This document shows positions 1 to 12,028 of a stretch of 64,000 nucleotides of DNA, piece by piece. How positions within the stretch are numbered: position 1 is the stretch's first letter; each line of letters begins with the position of its first letter. Source of the DNA: Ulota crispa. Its lineage: Eukaryota; Streptophyta; Bryopsida; Orthotrichales; Orthotrichaceae. The stretch is taken from contig OY987243.1 in NCBI GenBank assembly GCA_963920765.1, forward strand, positions 29,635,060 through 29,699,059, written 5' to 3'. The translations under genes were made by a program, and so were the position numbers. The notes under the pieces were generated by a model. It was not told the DNA's origin and did not search any database. It saw nothing but the letters and a program-made list of their open reading frames with translations.

Positions 1-243
1 TATCAAGCACGAAAACGCCTATCAAAAATATTGGTAAAGAAGACAGGGGGCTTCCAAACCCCTCTGGCTTCAATTGCCATGTAAGAAGCACGATGAATGC
101 AATGCTGAATGTTGTATAGATGAGGTAAGAAAGTACAAAACAGTGCACATGACATTGCGAATTTGCTGCAATGGCCGTGCTAGGAAAAAGAAAAGAATCA
201 CGATCTAGTTACAAAATGATATCATCATGGTGAAGGCCAAAAC
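1..243. other. window edge, intron or 3' part of the plastid-protein gene
   Basis: This stretch lies downstream of exon 4 of the minus-strand gene at 244-1323. If the GT at 243-242 is used as a donor, it is intron leading to exons beyond the window. If not, the frame reads on into a stop near 210. I see no other gene, repeat or RNA here. Confidence 0.4.
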
Positions 244-1323
244 CTGAACCAGGAGGAGTAACCCTAGAAGACCAAGTGGCGCAGCAGGGAGCAAATTGTC
301 ATTGTAAATCAGTGCTCCAGCCGTTCCTGCTCAATTCACCACACAAGAATCCTAACTCTTTGTACACTGGTTTGCTGATCTTTCCATTAACGTCATTGCA
401 AAGAGCTGGACGAGAGCAGAAGAATGCTTAAGTTCTGAATATCATACTATCTCATGTTAGTTCCAATTCTCAAAGTACCGGAATACTAGGGTTAAAGAAA
501 ACTAGAAATTCTCTATAAGGTAGCAGCACCCATAACCATCAAATTAAGGGTTTTGAACATGATGATTATTAATAAACATCTAGCAAATTATAGAATCCTA
601 TTAGCAAGAGAAAAATGATGAGTTTGCACTTTTGAATGTATTATTTGGATACTGTGAGAATAAGTTGTGAATTTTTAAAGAGCCGACTGCAATTGCACAT
701 AATACCAATTCATGTTCACATGTTGTTCATCCTTGTAGTTACACCTATTCACTTCCACAGATTCTCCAAGATTTTGGAAGTGATGGTTATGGGGACAATG
801 GCGCTTAGGGGTGCTGCTACCTTGTCTACAAAAGATGAGAAAGAGAAAGATAAATACATACCTAGGAGCACAAGAGGAATGCGATAATCAGGCTCGGGAA
901 CTACCGTTTTCAAAACTGGTTTAGCCGGTGCTTTATTCCATCCAAACTGCAACAAGAGAAGCCATTTCATCAAATGTCGTCACTTAGAAGCATGCATGCA
1001 AAGAATGGCAGTAGTAAAGCAAGTGAAGCAACAAATGAGGCAAAGTGCAGAGCGTACAAGAGCACGGGTGGATACAGGCCGAGGCTGGAAGCGAGTGGTA
1101 GGTTGGAGATAGGGTTTGAGGTGCGGCTGGAGAGAGCGCAATTGGTGATGAAGCGGGAACGTTGCATTGTGCGTAGAATTACCTGAAACGAAAAGAAAAG
1201 ATGATGAGAATTATTTGCTAAGGAAGGGTGAAGTGGGAGACAGAAGAAGCGGTGAAGGCAAGTGCAGTACTCACATTTCAAAGTGGGTAGAGCCATCGAG
1301 AGTAGCAGAGCTGAGTTCGCCAT
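244..1323 (-). CDS. putative small thylakoid/plastid membrane protein, 5' part only
   Basis: This is a multi-exon gene that no single open frame shows. The exons I read on the minus strand are 1323-1275, 1182-1058, 946-862 and 326-244, all with GT..AG borders and matching phases (1, 0, 1, 0). The start is the ATG at 1323, giving MANSALLLSMALPTLK. The first two exons encode about 58 residues rich in Ser, Thr, Arg, Pro and Gln and almost free of acidic residues, typical of a chloroplast transit peptide. Exon 3 has VVPEPDYRIPLVLLG. Exon 4 has APLGLLGLLLLVQ, so together they give one or two hydrophobic segments. The pattern recalls small conserved cyanobacterial/plastid membrane proteins of the DUF3119 kind, but that assignment is from memory and weak. 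Exon 4 ends at a possible donor (243-242), so the C-terminus probably lies outside the window. Intron 3 (327-861) contains a miniature transposon. Confidence 0.55.
517..823. mobile_element. MITE family B, copy 1, inside an intron
   Basis: It has perfect 15-bp terminal inverted repeats, AAGGTAGCAGCACCC and its inverse. The interior (a stretch with 'ttcacatgttgttcatcctt', near 'ggtgatggttatgggg') matches the copies at 52690, 56812 and 57310. It sits within intron 3 of the left-edge gene and is presumably spliced out. The superfamily is not certain from the ends. Confidence 0.8.
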
Positions 1324-1567
1324 AGCTGGATACGAAACCAACAATGTCAGTTCGAAGAAGACGAAGAAGACGACGATGAGGATTGTGGTGGTTTTCTTCG
1401 CCGTGTCGCAGCACCAGCGATGCAGCCTCAAAATTGGTTAAGCTTAATGCTTGGAATTCTGGTGCAGTGCGTGTTGCGATGCAGATGGCTTGGCCGCGTT
1501 CATCGCCCGCTGGAGCTCGTGCCGCGCAGACTCATCCACAGCCCTGCTCCTGGAAAAGCAAAAGGGC

Positions 1568-1860
1568 TAAGGTAGGAGGCTCATGAATGGACCATCTAAG
1601 GGCTGAAACTGATTTCTGGGGACGTGAAACTTCATGAACTATTTTTCAGTAATTTTTCCTTGAAAGACAAGTAGAATTGACATCTAACCCAAGTTGTTTC
1701 ATATTTTTTGGAGTTTTATGGAATTAGTTATAAAATTTTGAAGTGAAAAGGCCATATGGCTCTATAATGGTTCACCTTCTCAAATGTACACTGCTTGTAC
1801 ATTTTTGAAACCTATGAAAAACAGCATGTACACATGAGATATATTTGAGAAGGTGGACTG
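1568..1860. mobile_element. MITE family D, copy 1
   Basis: It begins TAAGGTAGGAGGCTCATGAA and shares its length with 48163-48614 and 55024-55354, for example 'acccaagttgtttcatattt' and 'caccttctcaaatgtaca'. The right terminal repeat is eroded. It lies just upstream of the left-edge gene. Confidence 0.7.
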
Positions 1861-2560
1861 ATTTTGAGCCGGAGCAATGGCAATTAAGGAAAAATGGTTA
1901 TGGAAAATATTGTAATATACTTTGCAAGTGTGAAAAGGTCCTTCTTTTTTGCACTAAACTAAATATGTTAATTAATGGAAGCAACACTAAGGTAGAAGCA
2001 CCTAAATGTGACACTTTTGTTAAATCAATTCACTAGAGTGTGCATCAAGATTTTGAGATTGTAGAAGGGTTAGGAAACTAGCAAAGAGTGTTGAAAATTG
2101 TTTTTGGAATTTTTAGAGATTGTATGAATAAACTACGAATTGTTGAAAATAACTTCCTAGACACATTTATTGTGGACACTAGGCCCTCATTGAATTGCTT
2201 GTATTGAAATGCACATGCGACATCAAAAAGATCATGCCACATTCTGCTACCTACACAATTTGTGTTCCAATACTCAATTATGGTAGCAACTTCACCTAAT
2301 TTGCATGTTTGATTTGGGTATATGATGGATTAGATACATAATCATTTACTGGTGTCTGAAAACAAATGTTGTCTTATTTAGGTTCTTCTACCTTAATTGC
2401 AAACTGCACTAAATGTCAACAACACTCCCACTGTAGTGTTATCAACACTAATTGCCAACACAAACAATATCTTTCAATTGTATTTTTTATTAATTTTTTA
2501 AAATTGGTGCCATAATAGTTTAGCTTGCATTAAAGTAGTATTCAACAGTAACACTAATTG
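1861..2560. other. intergenic, nothing recognised
   Basis: AT-rich sequence without a convincing reading frame, RNA gene or repeat that I could match elsewhere in the window. Confidence 0.4.
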
Positions 2561-3914
2561 TTAATCCCTAAATGCCCAAGGGTGTTTTTCTTGTTTTTTG
2601 AAAGTAATTTTGAAGTTTTTGAATTGTCCTTGTATGATCATTATTAAACATCAAAACAAAATTGTAATCGTAAGATTTTGAAATTCAAGGCTTTTAGATG
2701 GTGCTACCAAAATAATCTCCAAAAAGGCCACGCAAATTTAAGATATTTGTGACTAAATGTGGATGAGGTCATATTTAGACCAGGACGTCAGAAGCCACCG
2801 GACAAAGCCCATGTCCAGTGTTTCATCCGGCAAAGTTTGGAGGGGAAATTGCCATACCATCATGTATTTGTCTATTTGGTGAATGCTTTCACACCGGGCA
2901 CCGGATGTCCGGTAGATGAGCACTTTTATTCCTTCTATTATTAGTTGACTTGATTTTGTGTTTACCTCACATGAAGTGAAAGGGAGTGTTTTGTCTAGTG
3001 GACAAGATTTAAGGTCACCTCCCAAGGTGACCTCAAATCTTGTTCACCACAAGTGAGCTCCTCTTCAATTTTGGCAAGAAAAGGTGATGACATGGACTCA
3101 TCCTCATGGACGTCCCTTTGATGTGAATGCCATACCAGACGAAACCCTAGGATTGACCAAATTGAGATTGCTCACGATTTTGTCCAAAGGTTGTGGACGT
3201 CTTGGTTTGAATTGGATGGATATTTCTAGTTTTTCTTTTTTTGAGCCGCATGAAATTTCTAATGCAAAAAATGGTAACTTTTGTGTACAAAAATGGGAAA
3301 CAACCACTTATGATGATTTAGTATTTGTTGTTGTTACTTCAAAACTAATGACCCCCCTTCCAAATCCATAACTACATTTTCACATATGAGCTCGCAATGC
3401 AATTGTTAAAGAGCTACCACCTAATACAAATTTTATTTTTAACTCCAATTATTGACCACAAATCAGTACGAATGAAAGAGAACTCAATGGAGAATGAATT
3501 TGAATACGTATAACAAAAGTATTCTAATCAAAATTAGTACAAAAGCACATTTAGATTTTTTAGATGACAAAATTTGAGTAAGAGGCCCTTACTACCCAAG
3601 GGAGTGCCCAAGGGAAATCCTCACTTTATTCTTAACTCAATGTCCGTCTTTTCAATGTGGCAACTTGTCATAAGCTTGTTAGTGACACTATTAATAACAC
3701 TTTTTTGTGTGCGAGAGGTATGCATGCAGTTTAGTTTTCACCAAAAACAATTGAAATGAGCTATAGAGGATATTAGAATTGAACTCTAAAGCTAACTTTA
3801 GCTAGCAACTTCTCCAAAAAAAAAACCCCCTAAAACAATCATATCTATGCCTTCAACAAGGTTTCAAAGTTTCTTGAACACCAAAATTTGGTGTCTTGGG
3901 CATTTAGGGGTTAA
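2561..3914. mobile_element. TTAA-flanked element 1 (GGGCATTTAGGGG subfamily)
   Basis: TTAA at both ends (2561-2564 and 3911-3914) encloses TIRs reading ATCCCTAAATGCCCAAG and its inverse CTTGGGCATTTAGGGGT. At about 1.35 kb it is the longest copy. Part of the middle (about 2755-3060, richer in GC, with repeated CCGGA motifs) may be a secondary insertion. There is no transposase frame. Confidence 0.75.
3002..3042. repeat. short near-perfect hairpin
   Basis: Arms ACAAGATTTAAGGTCACCT and AGGTGACCTCAAATCTTGT are separated by four bases. It lies inside the TTAA element at 2561-3914. No gene is attached to it. It could be a small foldback insertion. Confidence 0.6.
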
Positions 3915-4017
3915 ATTAGGCAAACTCAATTATTGCAAGAAAGGTCTTTTGATTCCAACAAGGTATAAAGTCTAAGGCTAATATAATATTATATATGGTT
4001 TCAATACACATTAAACG

Positions 4018-4330
4018 AAGGGAAAATTTCATGGATACCCTTGAAGTTTGCCATACTTTCATAGATACCCCTGCTATTTCAGAAATTTCACAAATACCCT
4101 TGGACCAAAATTTTCAAATGTTTGTTTTGTTGTGCATGTCACTTCCCTTGTTCCTTTGTGCACATGCACAACAAGAAAGTAGTGTACGCACAAAAGGAGA
4201 AGGAAGTGACATGCATAACAAAACAAATGCCTAAGTTTTTTAGTCCAAGGGTGTATGTGATATTTCTAAAAAAGCAAGGGTATCTATGAAAATATGGCAA
4301 ACTTCAGGGATATCAAAGAAATTTTCCCTT
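4018..4330. mobile_element. MITE family A, copy 1 (palindromic)
   Basis: Terminal inverted repeats AAGGGAAAATTTC / GAAATTTTCCCTT extend inward through 'atggatacccttgaagtttg' and its inverse, so most of the roughly 310-bp element can fold back. It is the same family as 49417-49742 and 63374-63697. Confidence 0.8.
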
Positions 4331-4361
4331 AAATAAATGACACCAACTCAGGTAAAAAAAA

Positions 4362-4482
4362 TTGCTACTTCATTTTCAGCACACTAGTCGAATTTGACAA
4401 TAATTGCTCATACAAGGTTTATTTGCTACTTCACTTTTAGCACAGTAGGCAAATTTGACAATAATTGCTCATGCAAGGTTCA
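4362..4482. repeat. tandem duplication, 2 x about 60 bp
   Basis: Two adjacent diverged copies share 'ttgctacttca' followed by 'aatttgacaataattgctca'. There is no coding potential. It lies in the 3' flank of the first receptor-kinase gene. Confidence 0.75.
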
Positions 4483-5553
4483 TTAGTACCTTTTTACTCA
4501 AATCATTTAAAAGCTGTTGAGACCATCAACCTCTTACAAAAGTTCGTTGCATCAACACAATAATAACATTCTGTTTTCTGTTTATTTGAAACTTGGTATG
4601 ATAAACTAAAATGATATGGTTGAAAACATCGTGGTATACGACAAATGTTAAACTTCTTATTATTTCAGTTGAAAGAACTCATTTGTTTTATGTATAGTGA
4701 AATTTACAAATACAAGACAATCTAGAACCTTGGTGGATTTGTATTTTCTTAATATAATATACTACATGTCCAGGAGAAGCACTCAACAATGTGGATCCAG
4801 TAGCCCCTTACCGAACAAAACTATAATTAGATTCACCACTAAACTTCAAACTCAAAAATATATTGCAAGGTGTATTGAGATAATTATGTTGGAGAAGGCC
4901 GTCTAACACTCTATTGCAGAATAATGACTGTACTGTACCTTCACAAGCATTGTCCCCAAGTGACCCCAAATGTTACATTCATAGTTAGCTTGAGTGCCTA
5001 AAAACATTGCTAAATGAGCTCAAAACTCAACTTCTACACTGGTATACATTTTTTTTGTAGCTGCTGAAGAAATTTGGTGCAGTTTTACTAAATTTAACCA
5101 CGTTTGAGAACACTGTGATCCACTACCTGCAACGGGCTACTATAAACTCAGGACAGAAGATCACTACTGTACTTCAGATACATAGGCACAAAAGGAACTG
5201 AAAGAATCACAACGTCCACAATCCTCAAATTTACAAAAAACGGTGTGATTCAAAGCTTAAGAAACCATCAAAATCAACTACCAATTTAACTTTATTACGC
5301 TCTACACCAAACATACAGACTAGCAGAAAGTTGTCCCCACTACTTTTTTTCACTACTGGAACATCAGATTCAGGTTGCTTCAAATTCTAAGAGCTGCACT
5401 ATCAGCATTGACTGATGGCAGTTCAATCACAGAAACGCAACCTGTTCCACATCAACACAAGGGGACTTCCGAGGTAAAAGGCTCACAGCTACCACACAAA
5501 AGCTTCAAAACTTCCACGTGGATAAACCAATCTTTACACAAGCAAAGAAAAGC
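4483..5553. other. 3' flank of receptor-kinase gene 1
   Basis: AT-rich DNA and presumably the 3' untranslated region of the minus-strand gene that stops at 5554. No other gene or repeat recognised. Confidence 0.45.
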
Positions 5554-8500
5554 TCACGGTGTGCGAGAGACGGACGCAGCGTCTCTTCGAAAGGAGTCTC
5601 TGTCACCGTCTCGACCCGTTTCATCAGAGGCGCTCTCAGAGATTCGAGCAGCATCGGCACCGTTGACGATGAAGAAAGGGTGCACATCCTCGAGCAGAGA
5701 CAACACGGTGTTCATCTTGGGTCGCTTCTCCGGAACAACGTCCACACATTGCATTGCAACCTTCAGCATGGACACCATTTCTCCTTCGATGTTCTGGTAC
5801 CGCAACAGCTCCACGTCGAACACTTCTGCTGTCCATTCTTCCCGAACCGTGGACTGCACCCAGCGTGGCAGGTCGATTGCTTCGCCGTTGGACGACGGTT
5901 GGATAGGTGCCTTCCCTGTCAGCAGCTCCAGAAGTAGCTACAAAAAAAGAAGTCATAGTCAAACAAACAGTTACAAACATTCTTAGAATAGGAGTAGTCA
6001 CACCTTCCCCCCTCCGAGAGTGAAACATCTGGTGAAGAATGTGAAGAATGAGAAGTTGTGGAATGGAAATAGGAGCCGATGGGAGCACTTCTTCATGAAG
6101 AAGATGTGACTCCTCTTTTTTGGGCGGTGGAGAATGGAGAAAAAGTGGTGATGCAGTAAGAAAGCAAGTTGCATTCACACACTCAACCAAGTTCTCCATC
6201 TACAAAGAGGGTGAAAGCAAGAAGAGCGAGACAAAAAAGAGACACACATGGGTAAAAACTTCACGTGCTAAATCTTCTTCACGCCCATTCTTCTCCTCTA
6301 GAGGTGAAGAGAAGAACTTCTCAATATTCAAAGAATAGGGCTAACTTCTCAATCTTCGGAGAATAGGGCCTCCGCAAATCAAGGAGAGAGTGCCACCACC
6401 CCATTCTCTGAAGATTGAGAATGGAGAGAAGAAGGTGTGACTACCGATAATATGAAAAGAAGGTAGATCTTGTAACAATTCAAGGGTATAGGAGTTTGTG
6501 ATTTTGTACCACTCCAAAGCTGTAGACGTCTGACATCTGAGTCAATTTGCGAGTGACAGCAACCTCCGGGGCTCGGTAGCCAACGACTTTAGAGGGAGCA
6601 GTAGATGAGCCCAACAGTTGCGAGAGTCCAAAATCAGAAACGCAAGCTTCGCCGTCTCTGTTGAGTAGAATGTTCGTTGCCTTGATGTTCCCATGCACAA
6701 AGTTTGGTCCGCCTTGAGCGTGCAGATACGCAAGTCCCTTGGCAGCGCCGATTGCGACCCTTACTCTAGCAAGCCAATCCACAGGAATACGATTGGGTCC
6801 TCGATTGCCTGCACCAACGCAAAAGTTAATCAGCGTCACTCAGAAAGTATAGTAAGCAAAAAAAAAAGCCAAACTTTATACTCCCTCTGTCCCTCTAAAA
6901 AGCTCCATATCACACACATTTCTTGTACCACTAAAAGGCTCCCTTTCGCTGATTTCAAGCGCTGAGAAAGCGTTTGCCGTTCGCCATGTTCAATGATCTC
7001 ATGGGGTAAGTTAAGCCATTAGAGAGCATTCCGCTCCTAGCAAGCTTGGCTTTGCCCATGTGAGGTACCATTGTTGCTACTAATCCTTAAATCATCAATA
7101 ATGAGGAGCTGGCAGCATGCACAAATATGGTACTTTTTGCATGAAATTTGGGTGCCCAAACAGCGACATCAAAACTGGTGATTATGCATACACTTGGTAG
7201 ATGGTATATTGATTATATAATGCATGTGTCACTAGCACAAAGACCAAAAACACAGTTAATCCTTAATCCTTCACAAGTAAGGTTTTCGGGTGTTTTTAGG
7301 GGGACAGAGGGAGTAAGCAATTAGAGGTTAAGGCAAGGCAGCTTACCATGCAGGAGAGCAGCGAGGCTGCCCATGGGCATGAACTCAGAGACAAGGAGCT
7401 TCTCATCTTTGGAGTAGTAGTAAGCACGCACAGGCACCACGTTGCGGTGCTGCAGCTTTCCCACAGCCTGGATCAGAGTCTCGAAGTCCTTCTTGTTGGT
7501 CGGCACATCTTTCAACCTCTTCACCGCCATGACGGTCCCGTCCTCCAGGATTGCCTTATACGCGGTGCCAACACTGCCCTTGCCCAGGACTTCTGCTGAA
7601 GCTCGCAACAGATCTTCGAGATCGAAAGACACCAGGGAGAACGACACCAGTTTGTTGGTGCTCACAGGCGGCTCCCCTGCCACTGCAATGGCATACTCTT
7701 CTCCATATCGCTCTACTACTGCTCGTCTCTCTCGGCTCTTCTCACGAGCCGGTCCAGCTCGAGCTGAGGGTGATGATGAGTCTTCGCTCTCGCGCTCTCT
7801 TACACAGAGTAGACAACAGATGAGCAGTCCGATAAGAAGTGCCAGAAACGCCACTCCTCCCACGACGATACCAGCAATGGCGCCTACCGATAAACCATGG
7901 TGTTTCCGAGATGAGGATGGACATGGGGATCCAAGAGGAGCACCGCACAAGCCAGGATTGCCAGTGAAAGAGTCCGCTGGGAATCGAGAGAGTGTTGCAG
8001 GTATGGCTCCTGAGAAGTTGTTGTTGGCGACGTCGAGTACCTTCAGAGTGCCCGGGTTTAACGATGGAATGCTCCCGGAGAAGGAGTTGTTGCGGAGGAC
8101 CAGCACCGTCAGCTGTGGGAGCCGCCCTAGTGACTCTGGCACGGTCCCGTTCAAGCTGTCGACAGCACAACATCCAGACACGTCAACGACAAGGCAGACC
8201 GGTGGGTAAATGTAAAAAGTCTAGATCTGCACAAATTGTCTAGAGTTGCACAAATTGTCTAGAGTTTTGGCAAATGAGCAATCCAGTTTTCGGAATGCTA
8301 GATGAAAAATCAGGCACTGACCTGTTGTAGTCCAAGGTCAAGCTGGTCAGTTGTGGCCAAAGCGCAGGAAGATCGGGTAGAGATCCAGTGAAGTTATTGC
8401 CTGCCAAGTACAACTGCTGCAAGTTTTTGCAACCTCCGAGGTCGTCGGGGAAAACCCCGGTCAGCTTGTTGCCACGCAAGCTCACGGTCTGGAGTTCGGT

Positions 8501-8785
8501 AATCTTGCTCAAACTTCCGGGAGGAATGACTCCTCTGAGACCTTTCCCTGGTAACCGAAGCTCCGTAACCCTATTATTGGTACAGGTTATGCCAAACCAG
8601 GTGCACGCCGACGTTGTGTTGATCCAGTTGAACTTCGAAGCTTGCGGGTTTTGCAAAGTGCTGAATACGAGAAGCGCGCTGGTGTCGGATGCCAGGTCTT
8701 GACCAGTCACCAACACAACACGGAGTAGGATCACTGAAAGCAAGGTGGATGCCATCGCCTCCCATACATGCTTTCTTTTCGTCAT
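5554..8785 (-). CDS. LRR receptor-like kinase, subfamily III (probable pseudokinase), copy 1
   Basis: Four exons on the minus strand (8785-8322, 8155-7347, 6808-6510, 5937-5554) with GT..AG borders join without a break into 651 codons, the usual length for the RLK902/RKL1/At2g26730-type family. In order they give a signal peptide ending near VLVTG, an LRR N-terminal cap with CTWFGITC, about five LRRs, a Ser/Pro-rich stalk, a transmembrane helix (about residues 243-273), an arginine-rich juxtamembrane segment, and a kinase domain with [11 protein letters not shown] (345-355) and the ATP-anchoring Lys in MAVK (367). The catalytic HRD is HGN (463-465), while DFG (483-485) and APE (504-506) are kept, so phosphotransfer is doubtful, as for many members of this family. 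It should sit in the plasma membrane and signal as a co-receptor or scaffold. The intron between GVG-type 'YSFGV' and 'LLLELLTG' is absent from the paralogue at 46373-50235. Start chosen at 8785; an in-frame ATG ten codons later (MASTLL) is an alternative. Confidence 0.92.
5994..6444. mobile_element. MITE inside intron 3 of receptor-kinase gene 1
   Basis: Perfect 14-bp inverted ends GTAGTCACACCTTC (5994-6007) and GAAGGTGTGACTAC (6431-6444). The interior is rich in 'agaagaag'/'cttctt' and partly folds back. It fills about 450 of the 572 bases of intron 3 (5938-6509), leaving 56 and 65 bases of other sequence beside the splice sites. Family not recognised. No second copy in the window. Confidence 0.75.
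6881..7313. mobile_element. Stowaway-like MITE in the kinase-domain intron of gene 1
   Basis: Ends CTCCCTCTGTCCC and GGGGACAGAGGGAG are flanked by TA (6879-6880, 7314-7315), the target site of Tc1/mariner-type Stowaway elements. It lies in intron 2 (6809-7346). A homologous copy sits in the equivalent intron of the paralogue (47192-47556). Confidence 0.85.
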
Positions 8786-9906
8786 TCTGGAATACTACTA
8801 CAATTGCAAAAGCAAACAATTCTGTGCTTGCGAGTAGAACATTCTTCGCCTTCAATTCCACATCCCGGAAACCCTAATTTCAAGCTCGGGAATCCGCCTT
8901 GTGTTAACAATCTACCTAAGACAACTACTATCACAGCATCGCTCAAAATCACGGTGAATACTCACTCGCCCTGACTAGCTCAAACCGTGATCCTGTGGAG
9001 CACATCAACTAGCAACCAACCCTAGAACGAGAACACGCATTCTACAAGGGAATTCAAGCATGGGAGGCCAATGATCTAAACCCTAAATTCAAAAACGGAA
9101 TGGAGATTTTCAACGGGATTTTTCTGAACAGATGCAGCACCGTCTAGAGTAGCCATAGCCGCGAACAACAATCATGGCCTCAACAGGCGTTACACACGCC
9201 ACACGCGTCGACAATGTGACCTAATTCTGGGCATGGCCACACGATGCCGCTGGAACTCTTTACGAGGGTGGTGATCCCATAGTGTACAAAGATCAAGCTG
9301 GTCGCATTCCAGTGTGTCGATCCAGCGCTTGGATCCCACACCAGGGCACTAACCACACACTCCGGTCAAAGAGCATGTTGCAGAGACGAGCAAGATGAGG
9401 AGGTGCAAATGGAAACAGATGCAAACCATCCCGCCATGGCGAATCTGCTGCTCCTCCATGCGCCTGAGGGCGGTCCTCGCTGTGAACCGCCAGAGGAAAA
9501 CACCAGAGCATCGAGGGAACGAGAGTATGCGCCCTCGAATGCACAGCCATCTGGGGAGGATCCGAGGTTGCCGTTTTCCAAACTAAGGCAACGGTTTTGC
9601 GGAAAAGCTTGGCGGCCGCCGTGCATCCGGCAGTTGAGGCTCCAGTCCCCATCCCCCTCGCTCCGCCCGAAATAGAGTGTGGTAGGGCGCACTGGCGCAG
9701 TGCCCTCTGTTGGCATCGGTTGACGTGGAGAGCATCCACCATCACGGAACAGCGAACGACATCAGTCCTCCATCACCATCAGAAGTTCCTCATTCTTCCA
9801 TTGCCCAAGTCTCCGAGCGCGCTCCGCGTTTCCCCTCGCCAGATTCTCGTTTTCTCCGCAATGGGTGGATTGCGTCACTGCTCGTTCCTCTTTGGTAAGC
9901 TTAGTT
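8786..9906. other. 5' flank of receptor-kinase gene 1
   Basis: This holds the presumed 5' untranslated and promoter region of the minus-strand gene. From about 9200 the DNA is richer in GC and gives overlapping open frames in several phases (for example 9293-9745 minus and 9597-10124 plus). None shows a domain, so I do not call them genes. A decayed gene fragment is possible. Confidence 0.4.
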
Positions 9907-10001
9907 CATTCGTTGGTGGCTCGTTCGTTGGCGATTCGTTCGTTGGTGGCTCGTTCGTTGGCGATTCGTTCGTTGGTGGCTCGTTCGTTGGCGATTCGTT
10001 C
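9907..10001. repeat. minisatellite, 30-bp unit built of two 15-bp halves
   Basis: About three tandem units alternate CGTTCGTTGGTGGCT and CGTTCGTTGGCGATT, followed by degenerate copies to about 10030. In one plus-strand frame it reads as repeated SFVGG/SFVGD, but no gene around it is supported. Confidence 0.9.
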
Positions 10002-10030
10002 GCAAGCGATCCATTCGTTACGAATTCATT

Positions 10031-11100
10031 CACGTGTGGCATCCCGAACGTGCTTTCGGTGGTGACAACTGGTCAAAGCCGTTGTAAAAGTCATTCACAA
10101 TTTTTTGGCTTTTTAAATCCGTGATGTTTATGGATTGATTGTGTATCCCGTATTTTTACAATATTGACTTGACGTGTTGCTTTACCGTATTTGTGGATTG
10201 AAGGTGGAGAATTTTAATTTATTTACACTGAAGGATAAAGTCAATTTTTGTCCCTATTTTTTAATTTGTCAATTTCGTCTTCTTCCGTGGCAAGCAAGCT
10301 TTACAGTGTTTTCAATGTTCTAAAGCTAAAGCAAAGTTACATGCTCATATTTGTTACATGTTCATACTTGTAATTCTAAAACTGACCAAAATTTGAAATG
10401 ACAAAATCAACGTACATTTCTTACCTAGAATTGGACTATCTAAGTTTCAGCCTATTTTGTGAGAGAAGAGAAGTACATTTTCTAATTTTCTCCCTTAGTT
10501 TAGTATTAGTGGTAAATAATATGCTCATGATTATCAGTACATGGTATTATGTGTTGCTAATTCACAATTTGCAACATTTACACACACATGTCCTACAAAC
10601 ATCATGTCATTGCAAGCAAATGGTGTAAGATAAATCGCTTGAATGTTCTATTTTCTAGATTGCGTGAATACCATCTTGATAGAGAACAACTTCATTATAT
10701 TTTTGAAAACTTTGGAGAAAGTCACAGAATGGAAAGTTAGAAAGTCCACCTCTTTTGTTATCAAAACTAATGATCTTTTCACTGACATTATTATCTCTCA
10801 AGAATTTAGTTGTACAGCTGTTGAGAATGTATCTTAGACTTCCTGAATTTAGCCGCAACGAATACTTCTTTGTGTTCGGAAAATGAGATTGGAAAATTTT
10901 AGCTCCCAAGTTTTCACGTTTTTGGTTTGATTCCAACATGCCGTTGAGAAACTACTGAACCAAAATACTAGACGTTTAATACATTACATTCAACACATTG
11001 CATCAATGTAGTGGGTAGTGGCATTTTGAAAATAATTTTCTTGTACAACTTTCAGTAAACAAAAGTCTTCATTTTTTAATGAATTTGATTTGGGTACTCT
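10031..11100. other. intergenic, nothing recognised
   Basis: AT-rich DNA. Short open frames near 10400-10900 show no domain or codon pattern I can support. Confidence 0.4.
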
Positions 11101-12028
11101 TTAACCCCTAAAAGCCCAAGCCATTTTTTCTTGTGAAAATCACTAAAAACTATCATTTTTTGGGGAGTGAGTAGAAACGTAGAAATAAAAGTTTTTTTTT
11201 ACATATCCAACTATACGATCTTACATTAGACTATGGGAGGTACTTGTGGAAAAAAATCAATTCATTCTAGATGTACAAGAGTGAGATATTGACATCTGAA
11301 ATGAAAAATAAAAATAAACAAATAAATCTTATTGGCCAAAAAGTTTAGAAGCCTTTGATCGCTCCTATATCAAAAAATTGCTCTATGCAAAGTTGAGGTT
11401 TATTTTTCCAATGCAGAAGACCAAGTTAGGTAAGTGTGGGAGAATTTTCAAATGAATTGGAGGTGTGAATCATATTTTGTAAAATCTTGCAATGCTATAA
11501 GGTCTTGAAATTTGCATATACACTAGGCAAAATTGGAGGAATTATGTAAATTCAAAAATCTAAATTTCATTCATCCAAATTGTGAAAACCAAGGAATATT
11601 AGTCTACTACAACTTGAGAAAATTTAATAAAAAAACATGTACAAAAACCACTCAAAAATTGAAAATAACCAAATTTTAAAAGGGCCAAAAGGAATTGGGG
11701 TTTGGGAGTCCTCCAAGATGGGCACCTTCTACTCCACTCCTGTTAGTCCAAGTGTCCACACCTTGTGCCCACAAGGGCTAACCCTCTTTGGAGTCAACAC
11801 CCACTTACAAAGGAGATGCCATGCCCAAAGTGCCCCTTCTTGCCTAGTTTTACAAAATTCTTGATAACTTCTTCATCAAATGTTGGAATGAAGAAAAAGT
11901 TAGATGACCAAGTAGATCTTGGAATTCCCCACCTTCAATAAAAGTTCCAAAAAATCACACAAAGTAGTTTAGCTATAGGTACATGCCCAAAATCCATTTG
12001 TACCCTGAGGGGACAGTTGGGCCTTTAA
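11101..12028. mobile_element. TTAA-flanked element 2
   Basis: The left end is TTAACCCCTAAAAGCCCAAG. The right arm has 'taggtacatgcccaaaatcc' and ends at TTAA (12025-12028), which it shares with the next element. Its left third matches the left third of 58448-59384. Confidence 0.75.

Noticed and set aside
2561-3914. TTAA as part of the inverted repeat rather than target duplication
   Set aside because: Two empty-site comparisons in the window (29677-29680 and 27583-27590) show a single TTAA where the filled sites have two.
5938-6509. MITE insertion creating the gene-1 intron outright
   Set aside because: The MITE ends lie 56 and 65 bases inside the splice sites, so the splice borders are not the element's own ends; kept only as an open alternative.
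9907-10001. CRISPR-like array
   Set aside because: The repeats are directly adjacent with no unique spacers, and the genome is a plant's.
9293-10124. overlapping open frames in GC-richer DNA as protein genes
   Set aside because: Frames overlap on both strands, none has a domain, and the plus-strand one is extended by a minisatellite.
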